From Thermoplasmata archaeon (lineage in GTDB: Archaea > Thermoplasmatota > Thermoplasmata > Thermoplasmatales > Thermoplasmataceae), in the NCBI GenBank assembly GCA_021820525.1, contig JAKADM010000002.1, forward strand, positions 62,001 to 126,000: a DNA stretch of 64,000 nt, read 5' to 3'. Positions within the stretch are counted from its first letter, which is position 1. Each line of letters begins with the position of its first letter. Shown piece by piece: positions 1-9,083 of this stretch. The translations under genes were made by a program, and so were the position numbers. Below the pieces are notes generated by a model, which saw only the letters and a list, made by a program, of their open reading frames with translations, did not search any database and was not told the DNA's origin.

Positions 1-2193
1 TGAAGCCTCAGTGTGGATCTCCTTAGTGGCATTTCTGATGGATTGAATTAATCCCATTATCCTCCAGGCATTGAGTATTATTTGCCTTGCACGGGATTCT
101 ATTTCTCCCTCCATGGTAATCAATATATTTTTTAAATCCTGCTCTGTGAATCGCAGAGGTGAATAGTAATCAGTCCTGTCTCTTCCTCTCCCAATCCTGT
201 TTAAAAGATAAGAATCCATAGTGCGGACGAAGGCTGATCCCAATACATCCGCTACAAATTTTTCCCTGATCTTTTCATCGCTTTCCCTATCATTTCTATA
301 CTGTATTAGCATCATGGGTGTGGAGATTATTTTTCTTGTTTCTTTGGTGGATTTCCTCTGACCGAGTCTCTTATTCAGTACCACCCATAAGGTGTCGCCC
401 CTTCTGTAAGCTATTTCCCGATTCCTTGGAGATGAATTGTTGAAATCTTTTAGTGAGTCTATGTCCAGTATTATTGTGTTACCTCCCCTAACGGGCCCGT
501 AAGAGTCATCCATTTGAAGATACTCCTTTTCCCCATTGCCATCGCCCGGGATCTGATAAAAGGCTTTCCTGAATACCGCCTTTGTAAGTATTTGTGCTGC
601 CATATGGGAAAGGTCATCGATTTGAATTTCTTTTTCAGTTTCTAACCAAAATGGTGTCTCCAGGTTAGGTGAAGATTTATCTGGAAAATCATAAAAGTAT
701 GCAGGTGAATCATATTCTATTTTACCTTTCAATGCTGGAAGGAATGGATGGTCCGAGACTGTTGATTCGTTTTTTATTGCTGCCCTCAGGTTGTAATACA
801 GATCAATCATCTGTGTCCTCAAAGTGGACATAACCGGAACAGGTGGATCACCTCCAACCTTTCCTATCACAATGCTAACCCCTTCCTTCTGCCATCTATT
901 GATTGTGCTTATCATATCTTTGGGTGATATCTCATTCTGAAACGTTCCCCAGTATATTTTCTTCAATGAGACATCGTCATCCAGAATCCATACAACTGGA
1001 TTGCCATACTCCAAACACTTCAGGTAAACATATCTGTGCAGAACAGTCCTGCCGAAAGCGATACCTGTTCTGTTGTCCTCCTCTATGTAGTATTCCCCAA
1101 AAACTCCTCTATTTGCTGCCTCATTGGCTTCCTCCATCTGGATTACAGATAGATTTATACCATATTCTTTGAGCTCATTTTCAGCTTCCTCTATTTTATC
1201 CCTTGGTAAGGCAGCATTGTCTGATACAACCACCGCAGAAATGCTTTGCGTTTCGTTATGAAATCCCAGTACATCCTGAATCAATGATGGAAATTTACTT
1301 TGATCTGATACTATCACACCAATAATTATATTGATTTTGTCATTCTCTTCGTGTGACAGAGCCAAACCCGGTGAATCATATTTTGAATCATCCAAAGATA
1401 TTACCACGTTGCACCCGAAATATTCCTTTGATCTCCTATGGAAGGATTCCTCATCCTGCCTGTCCATTAGTGGTTGATATTTGAAATAAAATCTTTTCAG
1501 TCCCTGACATTTTCTCTTAGATCCCTGGTCTGATAGTCTCCCGCTTCCGTATGCCCGGTGATGTACCATATGACGCTTTATAAATGAAATGCGTAAATCT
1601 CCAAGTGCAAGTAACCTCAGACTTACATCCCTGTCAGTTGTTGAGGGTAAATTTTCGTCATAACCACCTGCCATCAAAAGCTTGGAGAGTCTTACAAAAA
1701 GGTTTGATCCCTGTACATGAGGGTTTCCTCTCAGAAATTGCCACTCGGCGATGCTTTCAGGTATGGTGAGGTTTATCCCTGTATCGTCCTCGCTGTGCCT
1801 TACTATTCCAGATATTATCCAGTCAGAGTTTTTATTGATTGCTTCGTTGAAGCAGGACTGGAGATACTCCGGTTCCCACCAGTCATCATCATCAAGAACG
1901 GCGACGTATGTATTCTCCGGATCGAATCCATCTCCGATGATCTCATAAAGCGCTGTATTTATTGCACCTGAGAGATTCTTCTCCCTTTGATTGAGAAGGT
2001 ACTTCACCCTGATTTTATCCCTGAGTTTCTTGAAAATATCTTCATTTTCCAGATGCATCTCCTCATCGGATACTATGTACAGTGCATCAGGGTGTTTAGT
2101 CTGCCTTAATACAGAGGGAAGAGCAATTGATAATAGGAACCCCTTCCTTGAGGTACCTATAATAAGGATTGTCTTTAAATCCTGAATGGTCAT
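1..2193 (-). CDS. Tandem GT-A glycosyltransferase, C-terminus cut by window edge
   Basis: Reading the minus strand from the ATG at 2193 gives 731 uninterrupted codons that run off the left edge. Residues 1-230 look like a family 2 GT-A glycosyltransferase: a Rossmann-like start (ILIIGTSRKG), an acidic LDDDDWWEP motif at 100-108 (donor sugar/metal binding in the family) and a TDRDV acidic motif near 186-190. A second GT-A-like unit seems to begin near residue 287, with WILDDDV at 402-408. The remainder shows no motif I recognise. The ATG overlaps the stop of the upstream nucleotide-sugar dehydrogenase as ATGA, so the two are translationally coupled and probably act together in surface polysaccharide or glycoprotein synthesis (inference). 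Substrate unknown; no membrane segment in the visible part. Confidence 0.85.
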   Translation of the reverse strand, partial: MTIQDLKTILIIGTSRKGFLLSIALPSVLRQTKHPDALYIVSDEEMHLENEDIFKKLRDKIRVKYLLNQREKNLSGAINTALYEIIGDGFDPENTYVAVLDDDDWWEPEYLQSCFNEAINKNSDWIISGIVRHSEDDTGINLTIPESIAEWQFLRGNPHVQGSNLFVRLSKLLMAGGYDENLPSTTDRDVSLRLLALGDLRISFIKRHMVHHRAYGSGRLSDQGSKRKCQGLKRFYFKYQPLMDRQDEESFHRRSKEYFGCNVVISLDDSKYDSPGLALSHEENDKINIIIGVIVSDQSKFPSLIQDVLGFHNETQSISAVVVSDNAALPRDKIEEAENELKEYGINLSVIQMEEANEAANRGVFGEYYIEEDNRTGIAFGRTVLHRYVYLKCLEYGNPVVWILDDDVSLKKIYWGTFQNEISPKDMISTINRWQKEGVSIVIGKVGGDPPVPVMSTLRTQMIDLYYNLRAAIKNESTVSDHPFLPALKGKIEYDSPAYFYDFPDKSSPNLETPFWLETEKEIQIDDLSHMAAQILTKAVFRKAFYQIPGDGNGEKEYLQMDDSYGPVRGGNTIILDIDSLKDFNNSSPRNREIAYRRGDTLWVVLNKRLGQRKSTKETRKIISTPMMLIQYRNDRESDEKIREKFVADVLGSAFVRTMDSYLLNRIGRGRDRTDYYSPLRFTEQDLKNILITMEGEIESRARQIILNAWRIMGLIQSIRNATKEIHTEAS

Positions 2194-3119
2194 TTTAAAT
2201 ACTTCCTGGGGTCTTGATGGTTTTCCTGAGTGACAATCCCTTCCAAATTTATTATGGCGTCGTTAAACTCATCGGCAACTTTCAGTAATTTTGCAACCTC
2301 TCCGAACGCATTGATAAGTTCAGCAGTATCCTTTGGTACGCATTTGCCTCCATATGGCCCCTTATGAGGTTCCAGATGGGCACTGTTGCCTACTCTTCTA
2401 TCTGTATATACTATTTTCATTACGTCGTCGGGGCTGGCTTTTCCCATAATTGATATCCTTTCCATCATATTTGTGAATGTTACCTTGAGCGCTATGTATG
2501 AATTATGCGCGAGTTTCCCTATTTCTGCACTTCTGTCGTCTGTCCTTATTATTTTTGCACCATCTGCCCAGTAATAAAGAATCTGGACATAATCCATATC
2601 ATTCTCATTTCCCGTCAATACAATTCTGTCGGGGTTTGCGGTCCAGATAAAGGCATTCTTTTCACTCATGAATTCTGGAGAGTATACTAACCTCAACCCA
2701 GGATAGTTTTTACGGGCTTCGTCCATAAAACCAACCCTTAAAGTACTCTTTATAACAGTTACTCCTGAGAAATTGCTCTCCTGTAATCTCTTCAGAACAT
2801 CGTTAACCCGGCTGCAGTCAAGTCTTCCATCTTTTCCTTCTGGTGTTTGCACGCATATAAATACGGCTTCGCAGCTCAGGATCTTGCTCCAGTCATGATT
2901 TCCTCTTATGTCATACCCATGTACTTCGTAGAAGTAACTGAGTACAGCCTTTAAGGCACTCCCAACCGATCCAAGACCGATGATCCCTATCTTTCTTCTC
3001 TCAATCCCTGTCCTTTGTTCGACAAAAAAATTCCCTGTCTCGGCATTGATCTCTTTAGGATGATCTTTGCCTAAACCAGAATCTTCTGGCCGAACACATC
3101 CATCGATGTGTTCAAACAT
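2190..3119 (-). CDS. Short UDP-glucose/GDP-mannose dehydrogenase family protein
   Basis: Member of the nucleotide-sugar 6-dehydrogenases, which oxidise UDP-hexose or GDP-mannose to the uronate with NAD. The NAD-binding loop GLGSVG is at residues 48-53 after a roughly 40-residue polar N-terminal extension; 'KSTLRVG' and 'YSPEFMSE' follow; the catalytic cysteine motif GGKCVPKD is at 257-264 (Cys260). The protein ends about 45 residues after this motif, at 309 aa against about 420-450 in typical members, so the C-terminal nucleotide-sugar-binding domain is missing. There is no frameshift, and the stop overlaps the next start (ATGA), so the short form looks native. A TATA box sits 26 bp upstream of the ATG. 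Uronic acid supply to the adjacent glycosyltransferase is inferred. Confidence 0.85.
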   Translation of the reverse strand: MFEHIDGCVRPEDSGLGKDHPKEINAETGNFFVEQRTGIERRKIGIIGLGSVGSALKAVLSYFYEVHGYDIRGNHDWSKILSCEAVFICVQTPEGKDGRLDCSRVNDVLKRLQESNFSGVTVIKSTLRVGFMDEARKNYPGLRLVYSPEFMSEKNAFIWTANPDRIVLTGNENDMDYVQILYYWADGAKIIRTDDRSAEIGKLAHNSYIALKVTFTNMMERISIMGKASPDDVMKIVYTDRRVGNSAHLEPHKGPYGGKCVPKDTAELINAFGEVAKLLKVADEFNDAIINLEGIVTQENHQDPRKYLK

Positions 3120-3140
3120 AAATAACTATGTCAGTTTCTA

Positions 3141-3150
3141 ATATATATAC
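3141..3150 (-). promoter_or_regulatory. TATA box of the nucleotide-sugar dehydrogenase / glycosyltransferase operon
   Basis: GTATATATAT on the minus strand, centred 26 bp upstream of the ATG at 3119. This is the archaeal TATA-to-start distance and implies a leaderless transcript. Confidence 0.6.
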
Positions 3151-3295
3151 ATGACGTTTCTCAATATCTCAATGATTATTTCCAACCGGTAGACAGAAAC
3201 GCCTATTGCATCTCTTTTTTGCAGGAATCTCCAAGAATAGGTATGGATGATACTTGATTTATGTCTTTTTTTATTCCCTTTCTTCCTGTTTTTCA

Positions 3296-4054
3296 CTATT
3301 TTTCCAAAAATCGCACTATCCTGCCCTGCTTTTTCAGCGCAATCAGTGTAAGCATATTGTAGCCATGGCAGAGGAACATTGCCCTGACCCTGTCCCTTCT
3401 CACCATGGTGATGAATGTATGGCCTCCATTCATGATCCGTTTCATGACAGAGTATAGTCTCTCTCCGGGAGAACGTTTCTTGGCAATCCTGAGGTTTCTT
3501 CTCACCTGATCAACCGTAAGAGGATGATTTCTTGATGCCTTTGGTTGCATTGATGTCTTTACAGTAACAGCCTGATTAACCCACGTCTTTGTAACATGGA
3601 ATTGCAGGTGTGCTGAGATCAACCTGCGAGTCATGGAGTGATGCTGTGGTGACAACAAATTCCCTGATCATTGGAATATCTGTTCCCTGTATGAAGCCTG
3701 TTGCCGAAGTGTGTTGCTGAATTCTTCTTTGCCCATGTGCCGTCCTTTGATCTCCCTGTCCTTTCATTCCTGGGTTCATCCCTCCTCATTCTTTTCTTCT
3801 CTGCACTCATGATCTTAGCATGTCTCTTCTCTTCCTCTGTAATTCTCCTCCCTGTGGATGGTGCAGATTCATCTCTCCCGGACTTGCCTGCCCTCACATC
3901 TTTCTTCATTTCCGGCGGTACCTGATCAACAGGTGATGGGGGTTTTCCTCTTTCCATGCTTTCATGGATCTGTTTCGATGAATGTGGAATTCTGCACCAT
4001 TCCCTTCTTTATTGAAATACCATGATCCTCAAACTGCTTCCAGATCGCATTCCT
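3296..4054 (-). pseudogene. Degraded IS5-type transposase
   Basis: Remnant of a DDE transposase spread over three minus-strand frames. In order on the minus strand: IKKGMVQNSTFIETDP, a lysine/arginine-rich linker, SKDGTWAKKNSATHFG, then after a shift near 3690 GTDIPMIREFVVTTASLHD, then after a shift near 3580 SPGERLYSVMKRIMNGGHTF and GYNMLTLIALKKQGRI. This block order (DGTWxKK, HFGxKLH, VTTASxHDSQ, RSPGER..KR) is the one I recognise from IS5-group transposases. The N-terminal part is absent, and the sequence starts abruptly in the middle of the neighbouring integrase remnant. No terminal inverted repeats could be identified. Not functional. Confidence 0.8.
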
Positions 4055-4825
4055 GATTACATCTCCCACATTAATGGATGTATGTAATGTGTTGTTTCTT
4101 CCTGGAGCCCAGTGTAGAAGCGGTTATTAGAGCAGAATCATGGCCTAATTCTTCTCCTGACCTTATCCTTTCAATTAAGTAATCCTCCAAGTAAGAGCAT
4201 CCTTCAAAGCCTAAGAATTTTAAAGTGTAGCTTTCCAGTCTTGCTTAACTCTTTGCGAACCCTTATCATTGCCGTTATTTTCTCAAAGGTAACCTTACCT
4301 TCTTCAATCTTGAGTCCTTCAATGTCCTTTATTTTAAGGCCGTCATTACCTGTATAATTGCCAAGAACTCCAATTCTAACTCCCATAAAGGCTACTAAGG
4401 CACATGCAGTCCTTTCTCTTGAACCTCCAGCATTGAAAATCTTACGCAACTCATCCTGATTAGGAAACTTTCTCATTTTCCAGTGTAGGAGTGTCTTCAG
4501 CTCCTCTAATTCTAGGATTTCTCTGTAATTTTATTCCGTTGAAAAGAAGCCATGATTTAACGGCCTTAGGTGTTGATTTAACATGTGATCCAGCATAACC
4601 TTCCTTCGCCTTATCCATTATGTAATCTTTTATAAGGTCATTTAAGGCCTTATCCTTCATCTTAATGAGTTCCTGCGGGTTTTGTTAACTTCCTTACAAA
4701 ACGCACCAATTCTCTTAAAATAGACATCTCCAGTAACCTTTGATCCAGTGGTCACATTGTATCTCCACCTTACAATACCCCTGTCTTTTAACAGATCCTT
4801 GTATTTCTCTCGTGTCTTTTTTCAT
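4055..4825 (-). pseudogene. Degraded tyrosine recombinase (integrase)
   Basis: From the ATG at 4825 the minus strand encodes, across several frames, an integrase of the type found in Thermoplasmatales: a SAM-like core-binding region (KYKDLLKDRGIVRWRYNVTT; IKDYIMDKAKEGYAGSHVK), then LENEKV joined to PNQDELRKIF, then the catalytic-domain piece FMGVRIGVLGNY carrying the first catalytic Arg, IRVRKELSKTGK, GFEGCSYLEDYLIERIR and HTSINVGDVIRNAI. Frameshifts are visible near 4810, 4685, 4475, 4215 and 4100, and the C-terminal part with the catalytic Tyr is lost where transposase sequence begins. The gene lies about 60 bp from the 3' end of tRNA-Val and reads away from it, the usual placement of an integrase beside its attachment site. 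Confidence 0.8.
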
Positions 4826-4883
4826 TTGTAATATTGTTTATAAATCATATAATTACTTAGGACTTCCAAAACTAAATATAGAA

Positions 4884-4955
4884 TGGGCCCGACCGGGTTC
4901 GAACCGGTGACCTCCTCCGTGTCAGGGAGACATCATACCACTAGACTACGAGCCC
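4884..4955 (-). tRNA. tRNA-Val (anticodon GAC)
   Basis: A 72-nt cloverleaf folds on the minus strand. The acceptor stem pairs GGGCTCG with CGGGCCC (one G-T), the discriminator is A, the D-arm carries AGTGGTA, the anticodon stem is TCTCC/GGAGG around loop CTGACAC (anticodon GAC, valine), and the T-arm is ACCGG-TTCGAAC-CCGGT. There is no intron and CCA is not encoded. An AT-rich box near 4978-4990 is a plausible promoter. The integrase remnant immediately 3' suggests that the T-arm/acceptor half once served as an attachment site (inference). Confidence 0.95.
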
Positions 4956-5232
4956 CTCTTAAGAGGTATGAGATCATAGATAATTAGTTTTATTGTAAGT
5001 GATTTGCCTATAATATGGGATCATGGGAACATACAGGTAAATATTTCCCCATGGTATTGAAATAATAAACGATCCTGAAACTCACCCTGTTTCACTGGAA
5101 TATTTAGGAAATAGGAATAAATTGACGGGATAATATCAATCCGCAACTCTCATACTGGCATATCAGGCATTGTGAAATTAAAGCCAGTTGATAAATTATT
5201 TAATTTATAATTCTTTTAAATGCCTTAACTGT
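4956..5232. other. Intergenic region between tRNA-Val and the asparaginase-like gene
   Basis: About 280 bp of AT-rich DNA. It contains the presumed tRNA promoter (AACTAATTATC on the minus strand near 4978-4990) and a 10-bp palindrome CTCTTAAGAG at 4956-4965 directly upstream of the tRNA. I see no gene in it. Confidence 0.5.
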
Positions 5233-5242
5233 TTTTTATATA
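5233..5242 (+). promoter_or_regulatory. TATA box of the asparaginase-like gene
   Basis: TTTTATATAT centred about 25 bp upstream of the ATG at 5263. This supports that ATG as a leaderless start over the in-frame ATGs at 5188 and 5251. Confidence 0.6.
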
Positions 5243-5262
5243 TGTGTTTAATGAAGGATTCA

Positions 5263-6111
5263 ATGGAAAATATAATTCTCTGTCACGGTGGCGTTGGATC
5301 AAAGGAGAGACCTTTGGATGACATGAAAGGCATAGCAGAGAAGGCATATTCAAAAAATCCCCTTGATTCGGCTGTGAATGCCGTGGTGATCATGGAAGAT
5401 GACCCAAGGTTCAATGCAGGGACAGGATCTGTAATAAGGATAGATGGGTCTGTGCAGATGGACGCTGCCGTTTCGATTCCAGGTAAATTTGGATCTGTAA
5501 TAGGAATTGAAAACGTAAAAAACCCTGTTCTGGTTGCAAGAGATGTAATGGAAAAAACTCCGCACATAATTCTGTCTGGTTCAGGTGCAGTTCAATTTGC
5601 CAGAAAACTTGGATATGGAGAATATGATCCAAAAACTGAAAGGAGTATAAGCCAGTATTCAAAGATGGTTGAAGCACTGAAAAAAGAATCAACAGATAAT
5701 AGATATAAGATCTTTAAGGACCTCATAAGAAATGGAATAATAGATGAACCTCATGATACGGTTGGAGCAGTGGCAAGAATAGATGGGAAGTTTGCAGCGG
5801 CAGTATCCACAGGAGGTGCATCTCCAATGATGAGGGGAAGAGTTGGAGACGTGCCCATTCCTGGAGCAGGGATATTCTGTGGCGAAAAGGGTGCTGTGGT
5901 GGCAACAGGCATCGGTGAGGAAATCGCTAAAAGAGTACTCTGCCACAGAATTTATGAAAGAATTAATACAGATAAATTGCAGAACATTTTGAGAGAAGAG
6001 ATAGAATATTTTGGAGAAAATCTTGCAGGTGTCATAGCGGTCAGCCATGATGAGCATGCATTCTTTTCAAACGGCTCAATGGGGACGGACATGTTCAGAA
6101 TTAAAATATGA
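5263..6111 (+). CDS. Isoaspartyl peptidase / L-asparaginase family Ntn-hydrolase
   Basis: Plant-type asparaginase family enzyme, 282 aa from the chosen start. These are N-terminal nucleophile hydrolases that cleave asparagine or isoaspartyl dipeptides after autoproteolysis. Visible family signatures are HGG near the N-terminus, DDPRFNAGTGS, DAAV, and the autocleavage site HDTVGAVA, whose Thr (about residue 166) would become the nucleophile of the beta chain; STGG follows. The frame is open from 5188, but the first 25 codons encode a non-conserved hydrophobic stretch and the TATA box points to 5263. Stand-alone gene. Role in peptide or asparagine degradation, or in repair of isoaspartyl damage, is inferred from the family. 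Confidence 0.88.
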   Translation: MENIILCHGGVGSKERPLDDMKGIAEKAYSKNPLDSAVNAVVIMEDDPRFNAGTGSVIRIDGSVQMDAAVSIPGKFGSVIGIENVKNPVLVARDVMEKTPHIILSGSGAVQFARKLGYGEYDPKTERSISQYSKMVEALKKESTDNRYKIFKDLIRNGIIDEPHDTVGAVARIDGKFAAAVSTGGASPMMRGRVGDVPIPGAGIFCGEKGAVVATGIGEEIAKRVLCHRIYERINTDKLQNILREEIEYFGENLAGVIAVSHDEHAFFSNGSMGTDMFRIKI

Positions 6112-6317
6112 AATTATATGCGGAAAAATAAAATATCTTTGCCATGACAATCAATAAAAATAACAAATCATAAGGACATCTCCTCAATGAACAAAATCTG
6201 GTATTGATATATAGAAATATATAATCACCATGAAGAATAAAAAAATTTTCGTTTTAACTTTTCTCATTTTTATGAAAATTTATATTGCAAGATAACATGG
6301 TAAGAGCGACTGAGAAT

Positions 6318-7379
6318 ATGGAATTTGAAAAATTTAAATTCATGCAATTTCCACGTGACATTTATGTGGGTCACGGAGTAATTCAGAGAACAAGGGATGT
6401 GGTGAAAAAGAACCTGAGAGGTGACAGGGTTGCCATAATTACAGGGGAAAACACCATCAAACTTGCAGGAAGAGAAATTTCAGAAATTCTCAGTGATGCC
6501 TCTATTGACAATGCGATCCTCATTGCAGGGCCTGCTGATGAGGAAAATCTTGAGAAAGTGACTCAGGAAGCAAGAGATTACGGGGCAAATATGATTATAG
6601 GTGTGGGCGGAGGAAGCAAGATCGATCTTGCCAAGAAAACCGCCTACTATCTTGACGTTCCATTAGTCAGCATACCCACAACTCCAAGCCATGACGGGAT
6701 TGCTTCCCCAAGGGCATCCATAAGGCGCAGGGGCTGGTCGGTATCTGAAGAGGCTGTGATGCCGGTTTCCATAATTGCAGATACATCCATAATGGTCAAG
6801 GTACCATACAGGTACCTGAAGGCGGGAGCAGCGGATGTCATATCCAATGAGACCGCAATTCTGGACTGGAAGCTGGCTAACAGGTTAAAGGGTGAAGATT
6901 ACAGCAGCAGTGCAGCTGCCATAGCTGAATACGCGGCGAGGGAACTCATTGAGAGGGCCCACATGATCATGCCAGGTGTGGAGGAATCTGTATGGCTTGT
7001 TACCAAACAGATACTTGCCTCAGGAACATCCATGGCAATTGCGGCATCATCAAGGCCGGCAAGTGGTGGGGAACACCTTATTGCCCATGCCCTTGAAACC
7101 ATGGCGCCAGGAAAGGCCATCCATGGTGAACAGGTGGCAATTGGTTCAGTCATAACGATGTTTCTGCACGGTGGTGACTGGAAGAGCCTTGTTTCAGTGT
7201 TTGAGAGGATAGGCATATCCATAAGAGCAAGGGATTATGGCATAAATGACCATATAATGATAGAGGCCCTGAGGACTGCCCACAGGATAAGGCCCGAAAG
7301 GTTTACCATACTTGGTGAAGTTGATCTGAGCTACAACGCTGCTGAAACCGCCCTGAAAATTACAAGAATAATAGAATAA
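6318..7379 (+). CDS. egsA: sn-Glycerol-1-phosphate dehydrogenase
   Basis: Makes sn-glycerol-1-phosphate from dihydroxyacetone phosphate with NAD(P)H, the backbone of archaeal ether lipids. The GVGGGSKIDLAK nucleotide-binding loop, SIPTTPSHDGIASPRAS, the metal-ligand region AGAADVISN (Asp) and the two His motifs GGEHLIAHALE and AIHGEQVAIG are all present and typical of the iron-containing alcohol dehydrogenase-like family. The frame is open from a TTG at 6285, with ATGs at 6297 and 6318. A TATA-like TTTATATT at about 6279-6286 favours 6318, which gives the family-like start MEFEKFKFMQFPRD. It is the first gene of a plus-strand group with UPF0179 and a GTPase 16 and 9 bp apart. Confidence 0.93.
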   Translation: MEFEKFKFMQFPRDIYVGHGVIQRTRDVVKKNLRGDRVAIITGENTIKLAGREISEILSDASIDNAILIAGPADEENLEKVTQEARDYGANMIIGVGGGSKIDLAKKTAYYLDVPLVSIPTTPSHDGIASPRASIRRRGWSVSEEAVMPVSIIADTSIMVKVPYRYLKAGAADVISNETAILDWKLANRLKGEDYSSSAAAIAEYAARELIERAHMIMPGVEESVWLVTKQILASGTSMAIAASSRPASGGEHLIAHALETMAPGKAIHGEQVAIGSVITMFLHGGDWKSLVSVFERIGISIRARDYGINDHIMIEALRTAHRIRPERFTILGEVDLSYNAAETALKITRIIE

Positions 7380-7395
7380 AAGAGTTGAATACAAA

Positions 7396-7848
7396 ATGAC
7401 GGGTAAAATTACCTTAATAGGGCTTGATCAGGCAGTTGTAGGTGGTACTTTTAGATATGTCACGCCTCTACAGACTTGCAGTGAGTGTAAGATAAAGAAT
7501 GTGTGCTTTAATCTTGAACAGGGGAAAACATACAGAATAACAGAGGTCAGGATGAAGGAGCAGCCATGCATGGTCTTTAACCATGGAAAGGTGACTGCGG
7601 TTTCTGTTGAGGAGATTCCAGAGGATTTCATAATGCAGTATGACAGGAGGGTGCAGGAAGGTTCCATAACAAACCTGAAAAGCATGAAATGTGATCATAT
7701 CACGTGCCAGTTCATTGAGAAATGCAATCTCATACACCACAGGACAGACTTCAGGATAAAGATCTCTTCCATTGGGCAAAAGGTTGAGTGCCCGAAGGGA
7801 TACAACATGAGAAGGGTAAAGGCATCCTATGTCAATGAGAGAAGGTAG
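7396..7848 (+). CDS. UPF0179 family cysteine-rich protein
   Basis: A 150-residue archaeal protein of the UPF0179 family; function unknown. It has clustered cysteines (CSECKIKNVC near residues 28-37, then MKCDHITCQFIEKC and a later VECPKGY), consistent with zinc or Fe-S binding. No membrane segment. It lies 16 bp after the glycerol-1-phosphate dehydrogenase and 9 bp before the YchF-like GTPase, so co-transcription is likely. Recognition of the family is from the overall pattern and is fairly sure; the biochemical role is not known. Confidence 0.85.
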   Translation: MTGKITLIGLDQAVVGGTFRYVTPLQTCSECKIKNVCFNLEQGKTYRITEVRMKEQPCMVFNHGKVTAVSVEEIPEDFIMQYDRRVQEGSITNLKSMKCDHITCQFIEKCNLIHHRTDFRIKISSIGQKVECPKGYNMRRVKASYVNERR

Positions 7849-7857
7849 AATGATACC

Positions 7858-9009
7858 ATGGAGTTTACCATAGGTATTGCAGGAAAACCCAACGCAGGGA
7901 AATCCACACTCTTTTCATCCCTGACGGAGACAATGGTTGCCATTGGGGATTATCCCTTTACCACCGTTGAAGCGACAAGGGGAATGGCCTATATGAAGGA
8001 TAAATGCCCTCATACAGAGATTGGAAGGCAGTGCACACCGAGGAGAGGAAAGTGCATCAATGGCATAAGATACATTCCTGTGGAAATGATGGATGTACCT
8101 GGATTGATTGAGGGGGCCAGCGAGGGAAAGGGCATGGGGAACCAGTTCATGGATTCTCTCAGGGAAGCCTCAGCCATAATTAATCTGATAAATCCAATTT
8201 CTGATGAAAGGAAAATACTTCCGCCTGAATCCATAATAAGGGAGGCACAGGAGGTTGAAAATGAGATATTTCTATGGTTTTCATCCCGTTTTGGCTCGGA
8301 CTGGGAAAGATTTGTAAAGAAAATATCCCATATGAACATCCCCGCTGAAGAAAAGATACTTCAGAAGGCTTCATTCTTTGGAATATCCTTGAAGGATGTG
8401 AGAAGGATAATGTCCGAAACGGGGATGAACGATAATATTTCCCTCTGGGGAAATGAGGAAATAATGGAATTTACAAGGGCTGTAATGACAAAGATCAGGC
8501 CGATCAAGAGGGTTGTAAATAAGGGCGATCTGATTGAAAACACCGATGAACTGAGGAAAAATAATCTAAGAGTAATATCAGCAGATTATGAACTTTCCAT
8601 ACTTAAGGCATACAGAGCAGGACTCATAAGGGATATGGAAAATATATCCATAACAGACAGGGCAGGCGAAAGGCAGAGAAATGCCCTCATAAAAATAAGG
8701 GAAGCCTATGAAAAGGGCCATATTGAAAGGATTTCCTCTGTCATAGAGGATCTTGTAAGGAAAGATCTTCAAAAGATTGTTGTATATCCTGTATATGATG
8801 AAAATAAATGGACAGACAGGGAAGGAAATGTTCTCCCGGACGCCTTCCTCATGGAAAGGGGAGACACGGCCCTGGACCTTGCCTTCAAAATACACACAGA
8901 TATTGGAAATGGATTCATCAGGGCCATCAACGGAAGGACAAGGATGGTTCTCGGGAAAACTTACGAATTAAATGACAGGGACGTAATAAGGATAGTGGCA
9001 AAATCTTAG
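7858..9009 (+). CDS. YchF/Obg-type GTP-binding protein with TGS domain
   Basis: TRAFAC-class GTPase/ATPase of the Obg-HflX superfamily, YchF-like in archaea; family members act around the ribosome. G1 GKPNAGKST is at residues 9-17, the G2 region is YPFTTVEA, G3 DVPGLIEGASEGKGMG starts at 79, and a G4-like NKGD is near 222. A three-cysteine insertion (KCPHTEIGRQCTPRRGKC, residues 49-66) lies before G3. A helical middle is followed by a C-terminal TGS domain (about 310-383; GDTALDLAFKIH, GRTRMVLGKTYELNDRDVI). Length 383 is normal. Last gene of the glycerol-1-phosphate dehydrogenase group; the cellular target is unknown. Confidence 0.9.
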   Translation: MEFTIGIAGKPNAGKSTLFSSLTETMVAIGDYPFTTVEATRGMAYMKDKCPHTEIGRQCTPRRGKCINGIRYIPVEMMDVPGLIEGASEGKGMGNQFMDSLREASAIINLINPISDERKILPPESIIREAQEVENEIFLWFSSRFGSDWERFVKKISHMNIPAEEKILQKASFFGISLKDVRRIMSETGMNDNISLWGNEEIMEFTRAVMTKIRPIKRVVNKGDLIENTDELRKNNLRVISADYELSILKAYRAGLIRDMENISITDRAGERQRNALIKIREAYEKGHIERISSVIEDLVRKDLQKIVVYPVYDENKWTDREGNVLPDAFLMERGDTALDLAFKIHTDIGNGFIRAINGRTRMVLGKTYELNDRDVIRIVAKS

Positions 9010-9083
9010 ACACTCTTTCCATTGCAAAGAAAACAGGGGAATTAATGAAACAATTTTAAACGAGGCAATAATGCCCGGATATA

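Noticed and set aside
1584-2185. Several plus-strand ORFs of 60-85 codons at the left end
   Set aside because: All lie antisense to the continuous glycosyltransferase frame and show no protein-like features.
4956-4965. CTCTTAAGAG palindrome before tRNA-Val
   Set aside because: A 10-bp palindrome in AT-rich DNA can arise by chance; may be part of the tRNA leader but nothing more can be said.
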